Part shown: positions 23,475 to 35,619 of the stretch, piece after piece
Numbering within the stretch: position 1 is the stretch's first letter
Layout: every line of letters begins with the position of its first letter
Position numbers and translations under genes: made by a program
Notes under the pieces: generated by a model
Told to the model about the DNA's origin: nothing
What the model saw: only the letters and a program-made list of their open reading frames with translations
The model's database searches: none
Assembly (NCBI GenBank): GCA_030549175.1
Contig: JAUKUA010000002.1
Span: 5,642,001 to 5,706,000, forward strand
DNA: 64,000 nt
Source: Lasiosphaeris hirsuta
Taxonomy: Eukaryota > Ascomycota > Sordariomycetes > Sordariales > Lasiosphaeriaceae
Direction of reading: 5' to 3'

Positions 23475-25813
23475 ATGACATTGGCTGCATTGGCCCGCTC
23501 GCCGCCCCGGGTTCACGATCGAGCGCTCTCTCTGAGCCACTGGTCAGCATCCCTCCTCGCCGTTACAGGGGAGCCGCAAAGTGAAAGTGCAGAAGCATCC
23601 GCACCCGCATTCGCACCACACCGAGCCCACCAGCCCAATATGCCTGTCCACACAAGAACAGAGCGGCCAGAACCGTCATGCCGAGAAGGGGAATTCCGTT
23701 TACGCTGCGCAGGCCCGCACTTGGGCGACAGCAAGGAACAGCATGTCATGCGTCGCCCTCCACCTGCGCCCTCGCTTTCGTCCAGCCAGACCGCCGGCGG
23801 TGGCGCCGACAGTATATCAGGAGCCGCCCCGTCTTCGAGGTCTTCCTTCTGCGCGTCTTCTTCTTCCGACAGCTGTCCTCCTATCTCTGACGAGCTTGAC
23901 GCTTCGCTTTGTGCATCCGTGTCGTCGCTTTGCTCCTCCCCTTATTCGTCAGTTTTACTCGACCTCGAGTTGTCATCGGACGAAATGACCAGATCAGTCA
24001 TGTATCCCCGCGAGCCCTGCGACCCGTGCGGGCCCTGCGACTGTCTTGTCATAGACATCGACCTGGACTGGCCGCCGCAGGAGAGTCCACCAGCCGGCAG
24101 CACAGCACCACCACCAGCGGCCCCCAACCCCGCCTTTGCCGTCGACCCGACCGCTGCTGCGTGGCAGACGGGAGGAGAGGACGACCATGGTAAGCAGCCG
24201 TGGAGGGAATTCTGGCCTCCCACGCGAGGAACCCCATTCCACCAACGAGTGGCATCTCTGAGACCAGATGTTCTCTCTTTTTCCTTCGATCGTCACAACC
24301 ATCTACTGCAGCATCCATGGCAGGCCTGGAAGAGCCCGCAACCCGATGCTGTTGACCCCGGGCGGGATGAGGAGGAATATACGTTATCAGACACAGACGA
24401 GCTGCCGTCTGCGCACTCAGGTATGGCATGCTGGCATCCCAACCTGAGTATGCTTGTCTAATCCGAGGGTTCAGGTTCTAGTCGTCGCTCCCGCTGTTCT
24501 TCAAGTGTAGAACACGCCAGGGAGGAGCTCGATGAGTTGGTCCAAGTGGACCTTCAACTACCTCATGTTACCCCGAGAGAGTTCAATTACCTCCGGCCGC
24601 TGCGTCGGTATGAGCGAGAGCGTCCATACAGGCTACAGCTGCCGCCGGGCCTCACCCCCATTCCAAACACCAATGTCCTAACAAAGTCCTACCACCCAGC
24701 AGTGCACATCAACGATATGTCAGGCCATGAAGACAAGTTCAAGCTCGACGTCTCTGGGTTTCAGTTCTTCAAGTGCCCCGTCTCCGTCGGCGAGTGGAAC
24801 GACCAAGCCATTATGGACGGCTACCTCCCTGCGCTGCAAGACTGGGCTGTCCGTCTGCTCGGCGGTGACTCTGGCCTAGTGTACTCGTACAACGTAAGCC
24901 TTCTCCCCCCCCCCCCCATTTCCCTTACCACACCCCCTAACATCATCTCCAGTTCCGCCATCACTCGTCTGATTCCTTCGTCCCCGTCCAGCGCCCCTGG
25001 GACCCCCTCTCCCCCAACAACCCTCTCGACCCACGAACTCTTGAAATCTCCGACGACGAGGACGAGGATGAATGCTACTACTCGATGAAGCGGTACCTCG
25101 CCGCCGACAGGCGCGATGACCACTACAACGCCATCGCCAAGGTGAAGGCTGATCCGTGCGGCCCCTGCCGCTGGAAGACGCCGCTGTTTCGGGTGCACTG
25201 CGGTACGTCTATCTGATTGCGTTTCCACACACCACAGCCCATCAGACACTGACCCCCGTCCAGACGCGAGTGAAAATACGCACAAGAGGCGGATGCCCAT
25301 GTACTTCCCGGATGACTTTGAGAGGTTGATGAAGGGGCGTGTGAGGCTTGTGAGGTATGGTATAACTTGTACCTCATAAATCACGCAAAACGGGACTGAC
25401 AAGAATAGCGTTTGGCGTACATTGTCAACACACGTACAGGACACGCCGCTGGCCCTGTGCGATGCACGCACGGTTAATCGCGAGGATCTTGTACCGATGG
25501 ACATTGTGTATCCGCACTTTGCGGATGAGGTGTATGAAGTCAAGTACAACAAGAGCCATCGCTGGTTCTATAACAAGCGGATGAAGACGGATGATGTCGC
25601 AATCTTCAAGCTTCACGATACGCATAGCAAGGAGACAGGTGCGTTATTATGATGAGGCACCGGTTGAGTGAGGCTTATGCTGACTTTGCAGTTTGTCCGC
25701 ACACTGCCTTTGTCAACCCCGAGGTTCCGGAGAACACCCCGCCCAGAACCAGTATTGAGGTGAAGATGATGATCTTTGGAGGCGATTTGGCAGATGACAG
25801 GGACGCGCATTGA
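23475..25813 (+). CDS. CmcJ/NvfI-like non-heme iron oxygenase with long N-terminal extension
   Basis: Exons: 23475-24420, 24475-24893, 24953-25202, 25264-25354, 25409-25638, 25692-25813; 685 residues, every junction in frame. Residues from about 330 on match the fungal CmcJ/NvfI/EfuI family (historically 'GA4 desaturase' or 7-alpha-cephem methoxylase P8-like): TPREFNYL, INDMSG.EDKFKLD.SGFQF, a VHCD motif spanning intron 4 (candidate HxD iron ligands), PLALCDARTVNREDLVP, HRWFYNKRM and PHTAF. Family members are usually 280-400 residues. Here about 330 Ser/Pro/Asp-rich residues precede the domain, joined through a standard 54-bp intron (24421-24474) that keeps frame. The first ATG is uncertain; ATG 23640 is an alternative. 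Relatives modify fungal natural products, so it may act on the PKS-NRPS product; that is inference from position. Confidence 0.8.
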
Positions 25814-27074
25814 CTCGCAGGGGACAAAATCTACCATTCTTTTCATCTTTTTCCGAAATGTAATATCCCTAGTCGTTATCAACCAGATGACATCTATGCT
25901 CTCTCTAATCAAACTCCCCTGCGTCATGAAGACAAGGCTACCGAAGGCATCATGATAGAGAATGTAGCCCAGATCTCGGGAGCCTTGGATCCAACATTCG
26001 TGTACAAGCCCCCCATGCCACGTGATTCGCCGTGTCATGATGAGCGAACAAAGCCCGAATCCCGATTCGCAACCGGTCTGTCTGATCCACCCTCGCGTTC
26101 GGTAAGCCCTGTTTAGCTATCTCGTCATTGGCCAACCATCCAACCTGCCGGGTCCTCATCCAAACTCCCAACCCATAACGTTACCCCCACCCCCACCGTG
26201 TCACGCATCCCACACAACTCGGGCAACGTCGCCAAGCCCACACCCCCCTGCCCACCCCACCACCCACTTACACGCCGCCCCCGCTCCCCTCCGCCCAATA
26301 GGCGCGCCATATCGCATTCCATCCTTTGCCCCTTGTTCGTAACGAGTAAAAGCTTCTCGCCCGAGCATATCAAGCGGCGCCGGGAGGGAGCCCCGGTGCA
26401 GATGTAGGGTTTTGCGTAAGAATTTCTTGCTTTTTCGTGGCGTCAGATTTGTACGACGCCAAACTCCGTCATGGTGGGGGGACTGGGGGACGGGGGGGCC
26501 CGTTTTGGGGTTGCCGGGTCTTCATTGACCATAGTCTAGCCCCCTCGGGATGGACTCTGGGAATGGGGCCCCATATTTGCCCTTCCCCCCCTCCTCCTCC
26601 CCCCCCCCCCCCCCATTTGTATGCGTCCGTAATCAAGGGCGGCGGCTTTCAACGAGGTCCGTGGGATGGGATTGCTGAGGTGGCTTGTTGGGCAGACGAA
26701 CCGTTGATCGCGCCAGGTCAGCGCCATCGAGATGCCGAGCACCATCCTGGGTGGGGGGGTTTTCTGCTTAGGGGACGCGTTTGCGCGGTTGCAGAGGCAT
26801 CTGAGGCTGTTTGACTTTTCTTGGAATGCCCGTCGTGGTCCTGGCTGTTAGGGCAGGTACAAGGTGACTTTGTGGGCGAAACCAGCTTTCCGCGAGTTTT
26901 CTTGGTGGATAATTATTGAAGGTTCCGGACTGCAGTGAAAGATGCAACGTCATTCGCATGTATTCCTGTTTTAAGGTAGTTCCCATTTCCTTGTTCAAAT
27001 CATACAATAGCTACACAGTAAATAAAACCAAGTTACACAAAAAAGATCAAGCTAGGCATAGTTTGTATCGTTTC
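25814..27074. other. Intergenic, no supported gene
   Basis: Contains C-rich low complexity (near 26580-26616) and G-rich tracts (near 26470-26510). Short frames here show composition only. Confidence 0.5.
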
Positions 27075-30000
27075 TCAATGCCATAGCCTAGCACCGGGAG
27101 CCTTCTTCGGCCCCACATCCTTCACCTCCCCCTCGCCCACCTTCGCAGCACACTTAGACTCCTTCCCGACGCAAACACACGTCGCCGTCTTAAAACTCCC
27201 ACCAGCCCTGCTCTCCCCGCCAGGAGCCTCATAAAACGGCGCCATCAGCGCAAACTCCTTGGCCACCTCATCCACCCGCCCCAGCGCCTTGAGCGTCTCC
27301 CGCCCGCCATACTCGGACCATCCAAACCCATCGAACCGGACCTTCCACGTCGTCGGGAACGGCACCATCTCGTCCCACTCGGGCGTCAGGTACGTGCTCG
27401 TCTCGGGCCGCAGGACCCGCTCCGTATACACACCCTCCCACTTCCGTACCTGCTCCTCCTTCTCCTTCTTGCTCAGCTTGGCGTCCCGCTGAACCTTTGC
27501 GATCTCGCGGGCGACGTCGGCCGCGATCTTCTTCACCCGCTGCGGCGCCATGTAGTTGGCGTAGCCTTCCGACGATGCCGAGATGCGCACCCGCTTCAGC
27601 AGGCCTTGGGTGTCGTGGCCGCGGCGCAGGTTGCGGAGGGTCGCGGTGGCGGTCAGCATGCACCGCAGGGAGAGGATGCGCAGGTGGTTCGGGTGGTACG
27701 GGGCTAGGCGAGTGGCGAACAGGGAGCGGTGGGCGAAGAAGGTGTTTTCCCACGGGTTAGCTGGGTTTTGTTTGGTGGTGGGTGGTGAGGAGGGCGGGTG
27801 GACGTCGGGGTTCTGGGATTTTGTGAGTGAGGTGTCAAGGGAGTAGGCCATAAGGGGAGACTTACGTAGTCGCAGACGATGGTCTGGCCTTTCTTTACAG
27901 AGATGACAATGCGTTGTGGGTTGTGCGGATCGAGGACGTCGTGGTCTTCGATGGCGCGGCGAATGATGGGGATCTTGACGCTCTGCCGCTCGGCGGCCAG
28001 GATGAGGTGTTCAATCGTCTCTTCAATTTCCTCGCCCCTTTTCTTGTTGGCGGGCTCCTCGAAGACGAGGTCCTGGATCTGCAGCCAGCCGCAATACGGC
28101 TTCTCTTTGCCAGCCGTGGCAGATGCTGCTTCCTTGTAAAGATCGCCGATGAACTTGCTGAGTACCGCGTTGAATGCCAAGGCCGTGTTGTACGCGTTGT
28201 CCAGGCCTACAAGCAAGAGGATGGCGGCCGCTCTACCCGCCTTGTAGTTCTCGTGCTGGAGGATCGTTTGGGAAATCTCGAGGCCGAGCCGTTCCATGGA
28301 GTTCCACTTGATCCCGAAACAAAACCTGCCAGCATCTCGAAGCTTGCGCGTGAGGAAAAACCGATTGGCTGTCGCCACGTGCCCCTTGAGCGTCAGGCCG
28401 AACAGAAATTTCATCGAACTCTTAAAGGCCTTCCGGCGCTTCAGAAGCTTAGTCTCATCCGAGTTGTACGACAGGTAGACTTGGCAGTTTGTAATGTGTT
28501 GATAAATGTCGTTCTCCGAGTACGGCGCCGACGCGTTTGTTTCAGTTCTGACGAGATGCCCGAAACCGAGAAAGTCCGCAACATATCTGGTGACGACAGG
28601 AATGGCGAAATCCCTGGCGATGTCGATCTGGTAGACCTTGGGATCACTGTTGGGGTCGATGGTGATGAGTTCACGCTTGATGATGTCTCTGGCGATGCCG
28701 GTAAAGTAGTCGGATAAGGCCGCTGAGTCGGTCTTGAAGCCATCCGCTGCGTTGGTTGGAGAACCCTGGCGGGGCTGCAACACTGCTTGCACGTCTTCGG
28801 GCAAGTCCTCTAGATGTAGACGGGCTGGATGAACGATGACATCCGAGGTATCTTGAAGCACGGCCTTGATGGTTGCGATATCCTTCAGGTATACAGGCTT
28901 GGTAGGCTTCTTCGGTTCTGACTGAGTAATGTCGAAGACATCCTTGTCCTCCGAGTTCTTCTTCCGGCCCAGCCAGTCCCTCGCTGCAAGGTGGACCGTC
29001 TCCATCTTGAACCCCTTATCGTATCCCTGCTCCTTGGCATACTGTGCATTCGTCTGCCCTGTGTAGAAGGGGTGGAAGAAGCGGACCGAGTCCGAGGGAA
29101 ACCACTCAGGGAACGCCCGCTGCAGCAGGCGATGGAAGACGGAGCTCTTCAGCACATCATTGTCAGGTGTGACCTCCTTCATGCCCCACGAGGTGAGTGA
29201 GTTGACGTTCCAGTCGACCGTGTAGAAACGGTCTGAACGGACCAGTGTGATGGCATCCGAAAAGATGGCCGCCCAAAGCGCCGAGTTCCGATCGCTCGGG
29301 CCGGGGTCCCCGTTCTTTTCGACATCGGATTCGCAAAAGACACCGGGGTACAGCTCGACCTTGTCGGGGTGCTCGTATAAGTCCCTCAGTGCCTTCTGGA
29401 CCTCTTTATTCGCCGAGATGTCCTCGAATGTGGCGTGGCGCTTGAGGCCAAAGAACTCACGGAAGTCGTTCAGTGTCCCGATCTCCCACTTGCGCGCTTG
29501 CAAAATCCCCATGATTTCGACAGCCTTGAGAGATTTCGGGACGTTTTGAGGGCCAAAGTTTGCTGGTCTATATTAGCAACAATCTCGGGATGAGGGCGAG
29601 CTAACCAATACTCACAAATTGGATCATCCATGGCTGCACGTAGCGCGTCGACCATCTGCTGATCATCAAAGAGACCAGTGACCTTGTTTCTCCTGAAGCT
29701 CTGGGGGCCCGTTTCAAGGCCGAATTCAATCTCGGAAGGATCAATCTCAAAGTTTTCAAGGTGTTTCTTCTGAGCGTCCTTGGCTCTCGACTGTCCCATG
29801 AGCCTCATAAACTCATTAAGCGGGAGCCCCTTGGGATTCCACTCCTCGCCCTTGTCGAACATCTCCCGCATAAACTCCTCGGTGTAAACCTCGTCCTTGG
29901 CCGAAATGGCACAGTGAAAGCGATACAGCAGATTGAACTCTACCGTCACCTGGTTCCCAAGGCCCCGAGTCAAACTCTTGGCGTTGGTCTCGTGAAGACG

Positions 30001-31327
30001 GGGGTCGAGTGTGAAGTTGGTATCGTACTGGTGAAAGCCCATCAGGGCCCGCAAATAGTCGTGGATGGAGACTTGGATGTACATGCCGCAGGTGATCAGA
30101 CGAGCTGTGTTGAACAAATCATCATCAAGCTTGTTCCAAGCGGCATCGTACTGCTGGTAAAATGTCTTGAGCTTTTCCGGATCAGTTTTCGCTTTTGCGA
30201 TGAGCGCCTCCAGGGATTCGCACGCAGCTGTGTAATCAACGGTTGTTTTTCGCTCGTTCGCTTCAAAGCCCTTGTAGGCCTTGTCAAAGCTCTCGATGGC
30301 CTTCTTGTATTCTTGCGAAGTCTTATCCTTGACAAAGTTCTCGGCAGCGGCCAGGGTCCGCTCCTTTGCAAATATGTCAGGAACGGAAAAGCGGCCGTTC
30401 TCGTTGATGCGACGAAGCTGGGTCGCCGCGTAGTTGTGGTACCGGTTGTACATGACCAACATAATGCACACGCCGGGTGGCTGGCGAAGCAATCTGTCCT
30501 CGGCAAACGTGTCGGGTTTGAGGAGACCCAGCTTGTATGTCTCGTCGCGGACCTTGCGTTGCATCTCGTCGGTGAAGCCGTACAGTGGTGATAGGTCGAG
30601 ATAGGACGACGTGTCAGAGATGTTTTTGTCTTTTTCGTTGGTGCGGAAGATGTCGTGGATGATAATGGTAGCATGGTAGATCAACATGCTCGACAGTCCA
30701 GACTTGCTCGGTCGATTCGTTTCTCTCGCCATTAGACGATCAAACAGGTCTCCAGGGTCAGGCAGGGCACCCAGAGGGTGCGTGATGGCGGGGACAGTCT
30801 TTGCATAAGGCGCACCAGCCTGGCCCAGGTGCGGATGAATTGCACTGTTGAATTTACCATCGGCGGTGCGGTACTTGAAAGCGCCGCCGAGGTAAGTCAG
30901 GGGCGGGTGCAACATCCTCTCGTACTTGTTCTTGACTTGGCTTTCGATGAATTTCTCTCGGGCCGCGCTGTTGATGGATAGCGATCCAAAGATCTGGGCG
31001 GCCGCCTTCATGTTCAAGCCCTGCCCCTGGACGTACAGCTTGATGACTTTGAGAATCTCGGGGGCATTCTTGAAGGTGAAGATTTTCCGAAAGTCATCCA
31101 GGTACCCCAGCATCTTTACATGCTTATTCTGTTGTTCGTCAGTCAGTACAGGCACCGACCGCAGCTTCGACTTGAGCACATACGCCAATGAGGTCATCAC
31201 CGTGAAAGCCAGGGACGTAATCCATGACGGCAAGTTGTTTGTTCAGGCTGTCCATCTCGGCTTGCATTCTCTTAGCCCGCTTACGGGCATGGCCGTTGGT
31301 CTGGTGTTTATGTGGGGTGGGAGACAT
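27075..31327 (-). CDS. Fatty-acid heme dioxygenase / P450-like fusion (Ppo, linoleate diol synthase family)
   Basis: Minus-strand exons: 31327-31184, 31128-29616, 29562-27866, 27812-27075; 1363 residues. The N-terminal half is a heme peroxidase/dioxygenase: IIIHDIFRT with candidate distal His206, SSYLDLSPLYG, and catalytic YRFH with Tyr450 and proximal His453 (the family usually has YRWH). The family forms hydroperoxides from linoleic or oleic acid, precursors of psi-type oxylipins that control sporulation. An extra Lys/Glu-rich segment of about 60 residues sits between the distal His region and YRFH. The C-terminal half is P450-like (AAAILLLVGLDN helix, IVISVKKGQTIVCDY, LRNLRRG..TQG.LKRV), but the expected FGxGxHxCxG loop is absent; the aligned stretch reads ATRLAPYHPNHL. 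The second reaction may therefore be lost, as in PpoC-type enzymes. A 10R- or 8R-dioxygenase is likeliest. Confidence 0.88.
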
Positions 31328-32341
31328 GATGCAGACTTGGTAGTCCTAAAATGAATGCAGTAACTTAGGGGGTAGAAAGAGCGAGGGGAGAAAGACTTGT
31401 AAAGGGTTTCCACGCCGAGAGACCAAGGGAGAGAAAGACAAAAAAACGCGAGGATCAACCCCGAGCCTCCCTGAGGAAGAGGAAGGAGAATGATACAAGT
31501 AGTGGGAGCCTCTAATGCAGGATTTTGGTTTCTGCACTCTCAAGTTGCCATTTCGCGGATGTAGACTCTAATGTCCCCGATCCGAGTCCGGGGTGAGAAG
31601 CCAGGGATCTTTCAGGCCCCAACCGCAAGCCGCAACTCTCCAGCGTCGCAACGGCGACCCGCACTGCGTCCAAAGAAATATCCTAGGATTGCTCTCTCAT
31701 TGGATGAATTGAAGTTATAACGCCACAATAGATCGAGACTGCAGTAGGACCCTCCCGTCCGGGGAATAGGGCTAGCTGCTGAAATGCATTGCGTCAATGG
31801 TGCTGGCATGGTCTTGATCTAGATCACGGCTAGGTCAGGCGATGGACCGCTGCTGGCCGATGGCCGTCCGGTCGCGCCTTATCGGTGGCGCTGCATTGGC
31901 TATGGCGAGCCGGGAACGGGCTAGTGCGTTGAGTTTTGAAGAGCTGATGGAGGGATTATGTGCATTTTGATTTGACGCCATGGAGAATGGGGAAAACGCC
32001 AGGTTTTGGGGCTGGCTGACGTGAATGAGGAGATTGAGAAATGTCCACGGCACTTGCCATCCAATCGGGAAGACATCGCGTCTGGAAACATGACTTGAGC
32101 ACTCGGCCATTTACTTCAGGACAAGGCAGGTGCCACCCCCCCTCATCATCAGGGCGTGCCGACATTGAGGGAAGGAGTTATTCAAATGTGGAGTCGAGAG
32201 CACCGCACTCGTCTCTAGTCTCAATGCAACAGCTATTCAACTCCCCAAACGCGGGAGCTTGGACTCTGCTTTCAAACGGCGGAGTCACTTCAAGTTCTTT
32301 TGGGTAAAGATAGTTTTTCCTATTTTGATAACCTCAAACGT
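31328..32341. other. Intergenic, promoter side of the dioxygenase
   Basis: About 1 kb between the dioxygenase start and the phospholipase 3' end. No coding frame with family resemblance. Confidence 0.55.
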
Positions 32342-32937
32342 CTAATCAAGAACAGGCAACTCCCCGGTAACCTGGGCCTCCTTGACCAATTGATCATAAA
32401 TCTTCACCTTCTCCTCGTACTCCTTGACGAGCTCGTCCTCCTCCCTCTTACCCGCTGTCGCATCCGAACCACCAAACGCCCTGACCGCAGCGTAATAGAC
32501 ATCGGCCAGTGCCTTGCACACCCCGGCTGCCGAACTCGAAGAGCACTGATAGTACAGACTATATACCCAGTTAGCACCTGGCCAAACCTCACACCCGGGG
32601 CTACGTACTCAGTCTTGAAGTTGTTGTCAATCTTCAACTTGCCGCTATCGGTAAACCGGCTCTGCGCCCGGAAGTTACGGTAGCCAAAGTCATGGCGGTG
32701 GCATGCCGGAAGGAAGGGGAAGCCGAACGGGTTGTCGGGAGAGGAAGTGCAGCCGTCGGTGGCCCAGTCGAGGGTTGAAGGGCTCTTGGCGTTGCGCTTC
32801 GCTGTGAAGGCGGGGAGGGTGTAGGTGAAAAGGTACTGGTCTGTGATGGTAACGAGGGATTGGCGGGTTTCCAAGGGGGCGGTGGTAGGGAGGGTGTGGG
32901 CGGATGCCGCGAGGGAGGCGAGGAGGACGAACTTCAT
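32342..32937 (-). CDS. Secreted fungal/bacterial-type phospholipase A2
   Basis: Minus-strand exons 32937-32609 and 32558-32342, with a 50-bp intron (GTACGT, GCTAAC, TAG); 181 residues. A signal peptide (MKFVLLASLAASAHT) is followed by a short propeptide that includes a possible Lys/Arg-type cleavage site (ETR). The catalytic helix is CHRHDFGYRNF with the His-Asp pair of group XIV sPLA2. Four cysteines are placed as in the family: DGC, PAC, YYQC and VCKALAD. The enzyme hydrolyses the sn-2 ester of glycerophospholipids outside the cell. A Lys/Glu-rich helical tail ends in LPVLD. The gene lies downstream of the fatty-acid dioxygenase in the same orientation, so it could in principle supply its substrate; this is inference. 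Confidence 0.92.
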
Positions 32938-33942
32938 GGTCAGGGTGAGGATGGAGATGATGGTTTACTGAGTTGTGCTGATTGGGGGCTTTATTCAGCC
33001 TTCAAGAGACTGAGGCTCGCATTTATACGGTAGAATTTCATAGATGCCATGGAGGTTCACATTCCGCAAGATGCCAAGTTGACTACTCCCTGCACACATC
33101 ATGGGTGAGGTTGCAACCTTCCGCTTTGGAGGTGTTGGCCGAAACCACGGGGCCACGGGCAAAATCAGCGCGCTGAAATTCACCGAATTCTCGGCCCTCA
33201 TATACTGATTCGACCAGCAATGGGACTCTATTGGCGGAGACATGATGGTTAGGCGGTTATACACCATTTTACCCGGGATCAGCATCGCACGAGTATCAAT
33301 GACAGGAAGCTCTCTGTTCGCTAGTTGGCCGGAGCCAAGGTCGGTTTTGGTGACAGTCGCTTAGGCTAGCGATAGAACTAGCAGGCGCTTGCCGGTGTCT
33401 GCCCGTTGGGCCCGTTGGGGGGACAGAGGCTTATTTGTAGGGGATTTGTCCACATTCTCAAGCTCGGTCTTGTAACTGGTCTGTCTCACCTTGGCGCCAC
33501 CCTTCCCCATCTTTCACAGACCATTCCCTGGTCACATTCCTCGCCATTCCAGGCTACGCCCTGGCATTTCCCCGATCTGAGGTTGCATCCGCGGATAACA
33601 GGCCAACGATAACGGGCTATGGCAGTGCTTGGAGTCCGTGGTGGTGCAATTGGTCTGGAAGCTAGACCGATGCTTCACGTTTCGTCATGTGGATCGCAAT
33701 CAGCGAATTGAAGTGCCGCTGTTGCCACAAATACAGGTCCCCTAACACTTTTCTCTCGCGGTAAAACGTCGGGTGTGCCCCGGAAAAGACGCGCCAAGAA
33801 GCACGGATTTGGAGACGGGACTCCCCGCAGAGCTCCCCGCAGATCTCCATCCCCATCGAGAATTTGGAGGTTGGTCGTCTTGGTTCCCAAAGTTGGGGCA
33901 CGCAACGTCGGGCGCAGATATCAACATCAAAAGACGGCAGCC
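32938..33942. other. Intergenic, divergent promoter region
   Basis: Separates the divergent phospholipase and TPR-protein genes. The reading frame of the TPR protein stays open back to 33775, but the Kozak-like CCATGG at 33943 is the better start. Confidence 0.6.
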
Positions 33943-35619
33943 ATGGCATCTGACAACTACTACAACCTCGGCACCTTCACTCGAGCAGTGAGCACGCAGA
34001 ACCCGACGGCGCAGCGCTGGTTTGACCGCGGACTCGTGTGGAACTACGGCTTCAACCACGAGGAGTCGGTACAATGTTTCCGTCGCGCCCTGGTCGAGGA
34101 CCCCGAGTGCGCCATGGCCCTCTGGGGCGTCGCATTCTCGCTCGGGCCCAACTACAACAAGCCGTGGGAGGTCTTTGACGAGAAGGAGCTGCAGCGCACT
34201 CTTGACGAGACGCGCGCTGCTTTGACTCTGGCCAAGAAGAAGGCATCGTCGGCAGCCCGAGTCGAGCAAGCCCTCATCGAGGCGCTGCAGCACCGTTACC
34301 CTCGGGTCGAGATCGCTGCCGCCGAGGCCCATCAGTGGAATGTAGCGTACGCCGAGGCCATGGAAGCCGTCTACACCGAATTCCCCGACGACCTGGACGT
34401 GACCACGCTCTACGTCGACGCGCTAATGAACCTCACCCCTTGGAAGCTCTGGGACCTGCGCACCGGCGCGCCACTGCCGGGGGCGCGCACCCTCGACGCC
34501 AAAGCGGCCCTGGAGCGCGGCCTCGCCCTCGACGCCTTCCACCCGGGCCTGCTGCACCTGTACATTCACCTGATGGAGATGTCGCAGCACCCCGAGGCCG
34601 CGCTGCGCGTGGCCGACAACCTGCGCGGCCTGGTCCCCGACTCGGGCCACCTCAACCACATGCCGTCGCACCTCGACATCCTGGTGGGCGACTACCGCCG
34701 CGCCATCGCCTCCAACACGGAGGCCATCGGCGCCGACGCCCGCTTCGCCGCCCGCGACGGCGCCATGAACTTCTACACCCTCTACCGCTGCCACGACTTC
34801 CACTTCCGCCTCTATGCCGCCATGTTCGCCGGCCAGTCGCGCGTCGCGATCGACACGGTGGTTGCGCTCGAAGACTCCCTGCCAGAGGAGCTGTTGCGGG
34901 TCGAGTCACCGCCCATGGCGGACTGGCTCGAGGCGTTCCGCTCGATGCGCGTGCATGTGCTGATTCGCTTCGGGAAGTGGGCCGACATCATTGCCTTGTC
35001 GCTGCCCGCCGATCAGGTGCTGCATAGCACCACCACGGCCATGATCCACTACGCCAAGGGCGTCGCCCTGGCGGCCACGGGGCGAATTGCCGAGGCGGAG
35101 AAGGAACAGGCGCTCTTCCGGGCGGCGGCGGCCCGACTGCCGGGGACACGCACCTTGTTCAACAATACGGTGGCAGACATTCTGGGGGTCGCCTCGGCCA
35201 TGCTGGACGGCGAACTCGAGTACCGGAAGGGGAATGTTGACGAGGCGTTTGTGTATCTGGAAAGAGCTATCGAGCTGAATGACGCCTTGCCGTTTGATGA
35301 GCCCTGGGGCTGGATGCAGCCCGTGCGACATGCGTATGGGGCGCTGTTGCTGGAGCAGGATCGCGTCGAAGAGGCGGTTGATGTGTATGCAGCGGACTTG
35401 GGGTTTAGTGACCTCCTGCCGCGGGCACTCCAGCATCGGGGCAATGTGTGGGCGTTGCATGGGTACTACGAGGGGCTGGTCAAGCTGGGACGGGAGGCCG
35501 AGGCGAGGGTGGTGAAACCTTCGTTGGAGCTTGCGGTGGCGGGGGCGGACGTGCCGATCAAGAGCAGCTGCTTCTGTCGGAAGGGAGGGATCAAGGCGAA
35601 GGTGATGTTGCAGGGATAG
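33943..35619 (+). CDS. TPR-repeat protein
   Basis: Intronless, 558 residues from ATG 33943 (context GCAGCCATGG). Several degenerate tetratricopeptide helices are visible: QRWFDRGLVWNYGFNHEESVQCFRRAL near the N terminus, LLHLYIHLMEMSQHPEAALRVADNL in the middle and EYRKGNVDEAFVYLERAIELN near the C terminus. Sequences of this type occur in many fungi and bacteria without a settled function; TPR arrays usually mediate protein contacts. There is no signal peptide or membrane segment, so it is probably cytosolic. The C-terminal SSCFCRK is cysteine-rich. The strong G+C bias and uninterrupted length support it as a real gene. Confidence 0.88.
   Translation: MASDNYYNLGTFTRAVSTQNPTAQRWFDRGLVWNYGFNHEESVQCFRRALVEDPECAMALWGVAFSLGPNYNKPWEVFDEKELQRTLDETRAALTLAKKKASSAARVEQALIEALQHRYPRVEIAAAEAHQWNVAYAEAMEAVYTEFPDDLDVTTLYVDALMNLTPWKLWDLRTGAPLPGARTLDAKAALERGLALDAFHPGLLHLYIHLMEMSQHPEAALRVADNLRGLVPDSGHLNHMPSHLDILVGDYRRAIASNTEAIGADARFAARDGAMNFYTLYRCHDFHFRLYAAMFAGQSRVAIDTVVALEDSLPEELLRVESPPMADWLEAFRSMRVHVLIRFGKWADIIALSLPADQVLHSTTTAMIHYAKGVALAATGRIAEAEKEQALFRAAAARLPGTRTLFNNTVADILGVASAMLDGELEYRKGNVDEAFVYLERAIELNDALPFDEPWGWMQPVRHAYGALLLEQDRVEEAVDVYAADLGFSDLLPRALQHRGNVWALHGYYEGLVKLGREAEARVVKPSLELAVAGADVPIKSSCFCRKGGIKAKVMLQG

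Noticed and set aside
33775..33942. N-terminal extension of the TPR protein to 33775
   Set aside because: The 56 extra codons are Arg-rich and promoter-like, while 33943 has a strong Kozak-type context and begins the conserved part.
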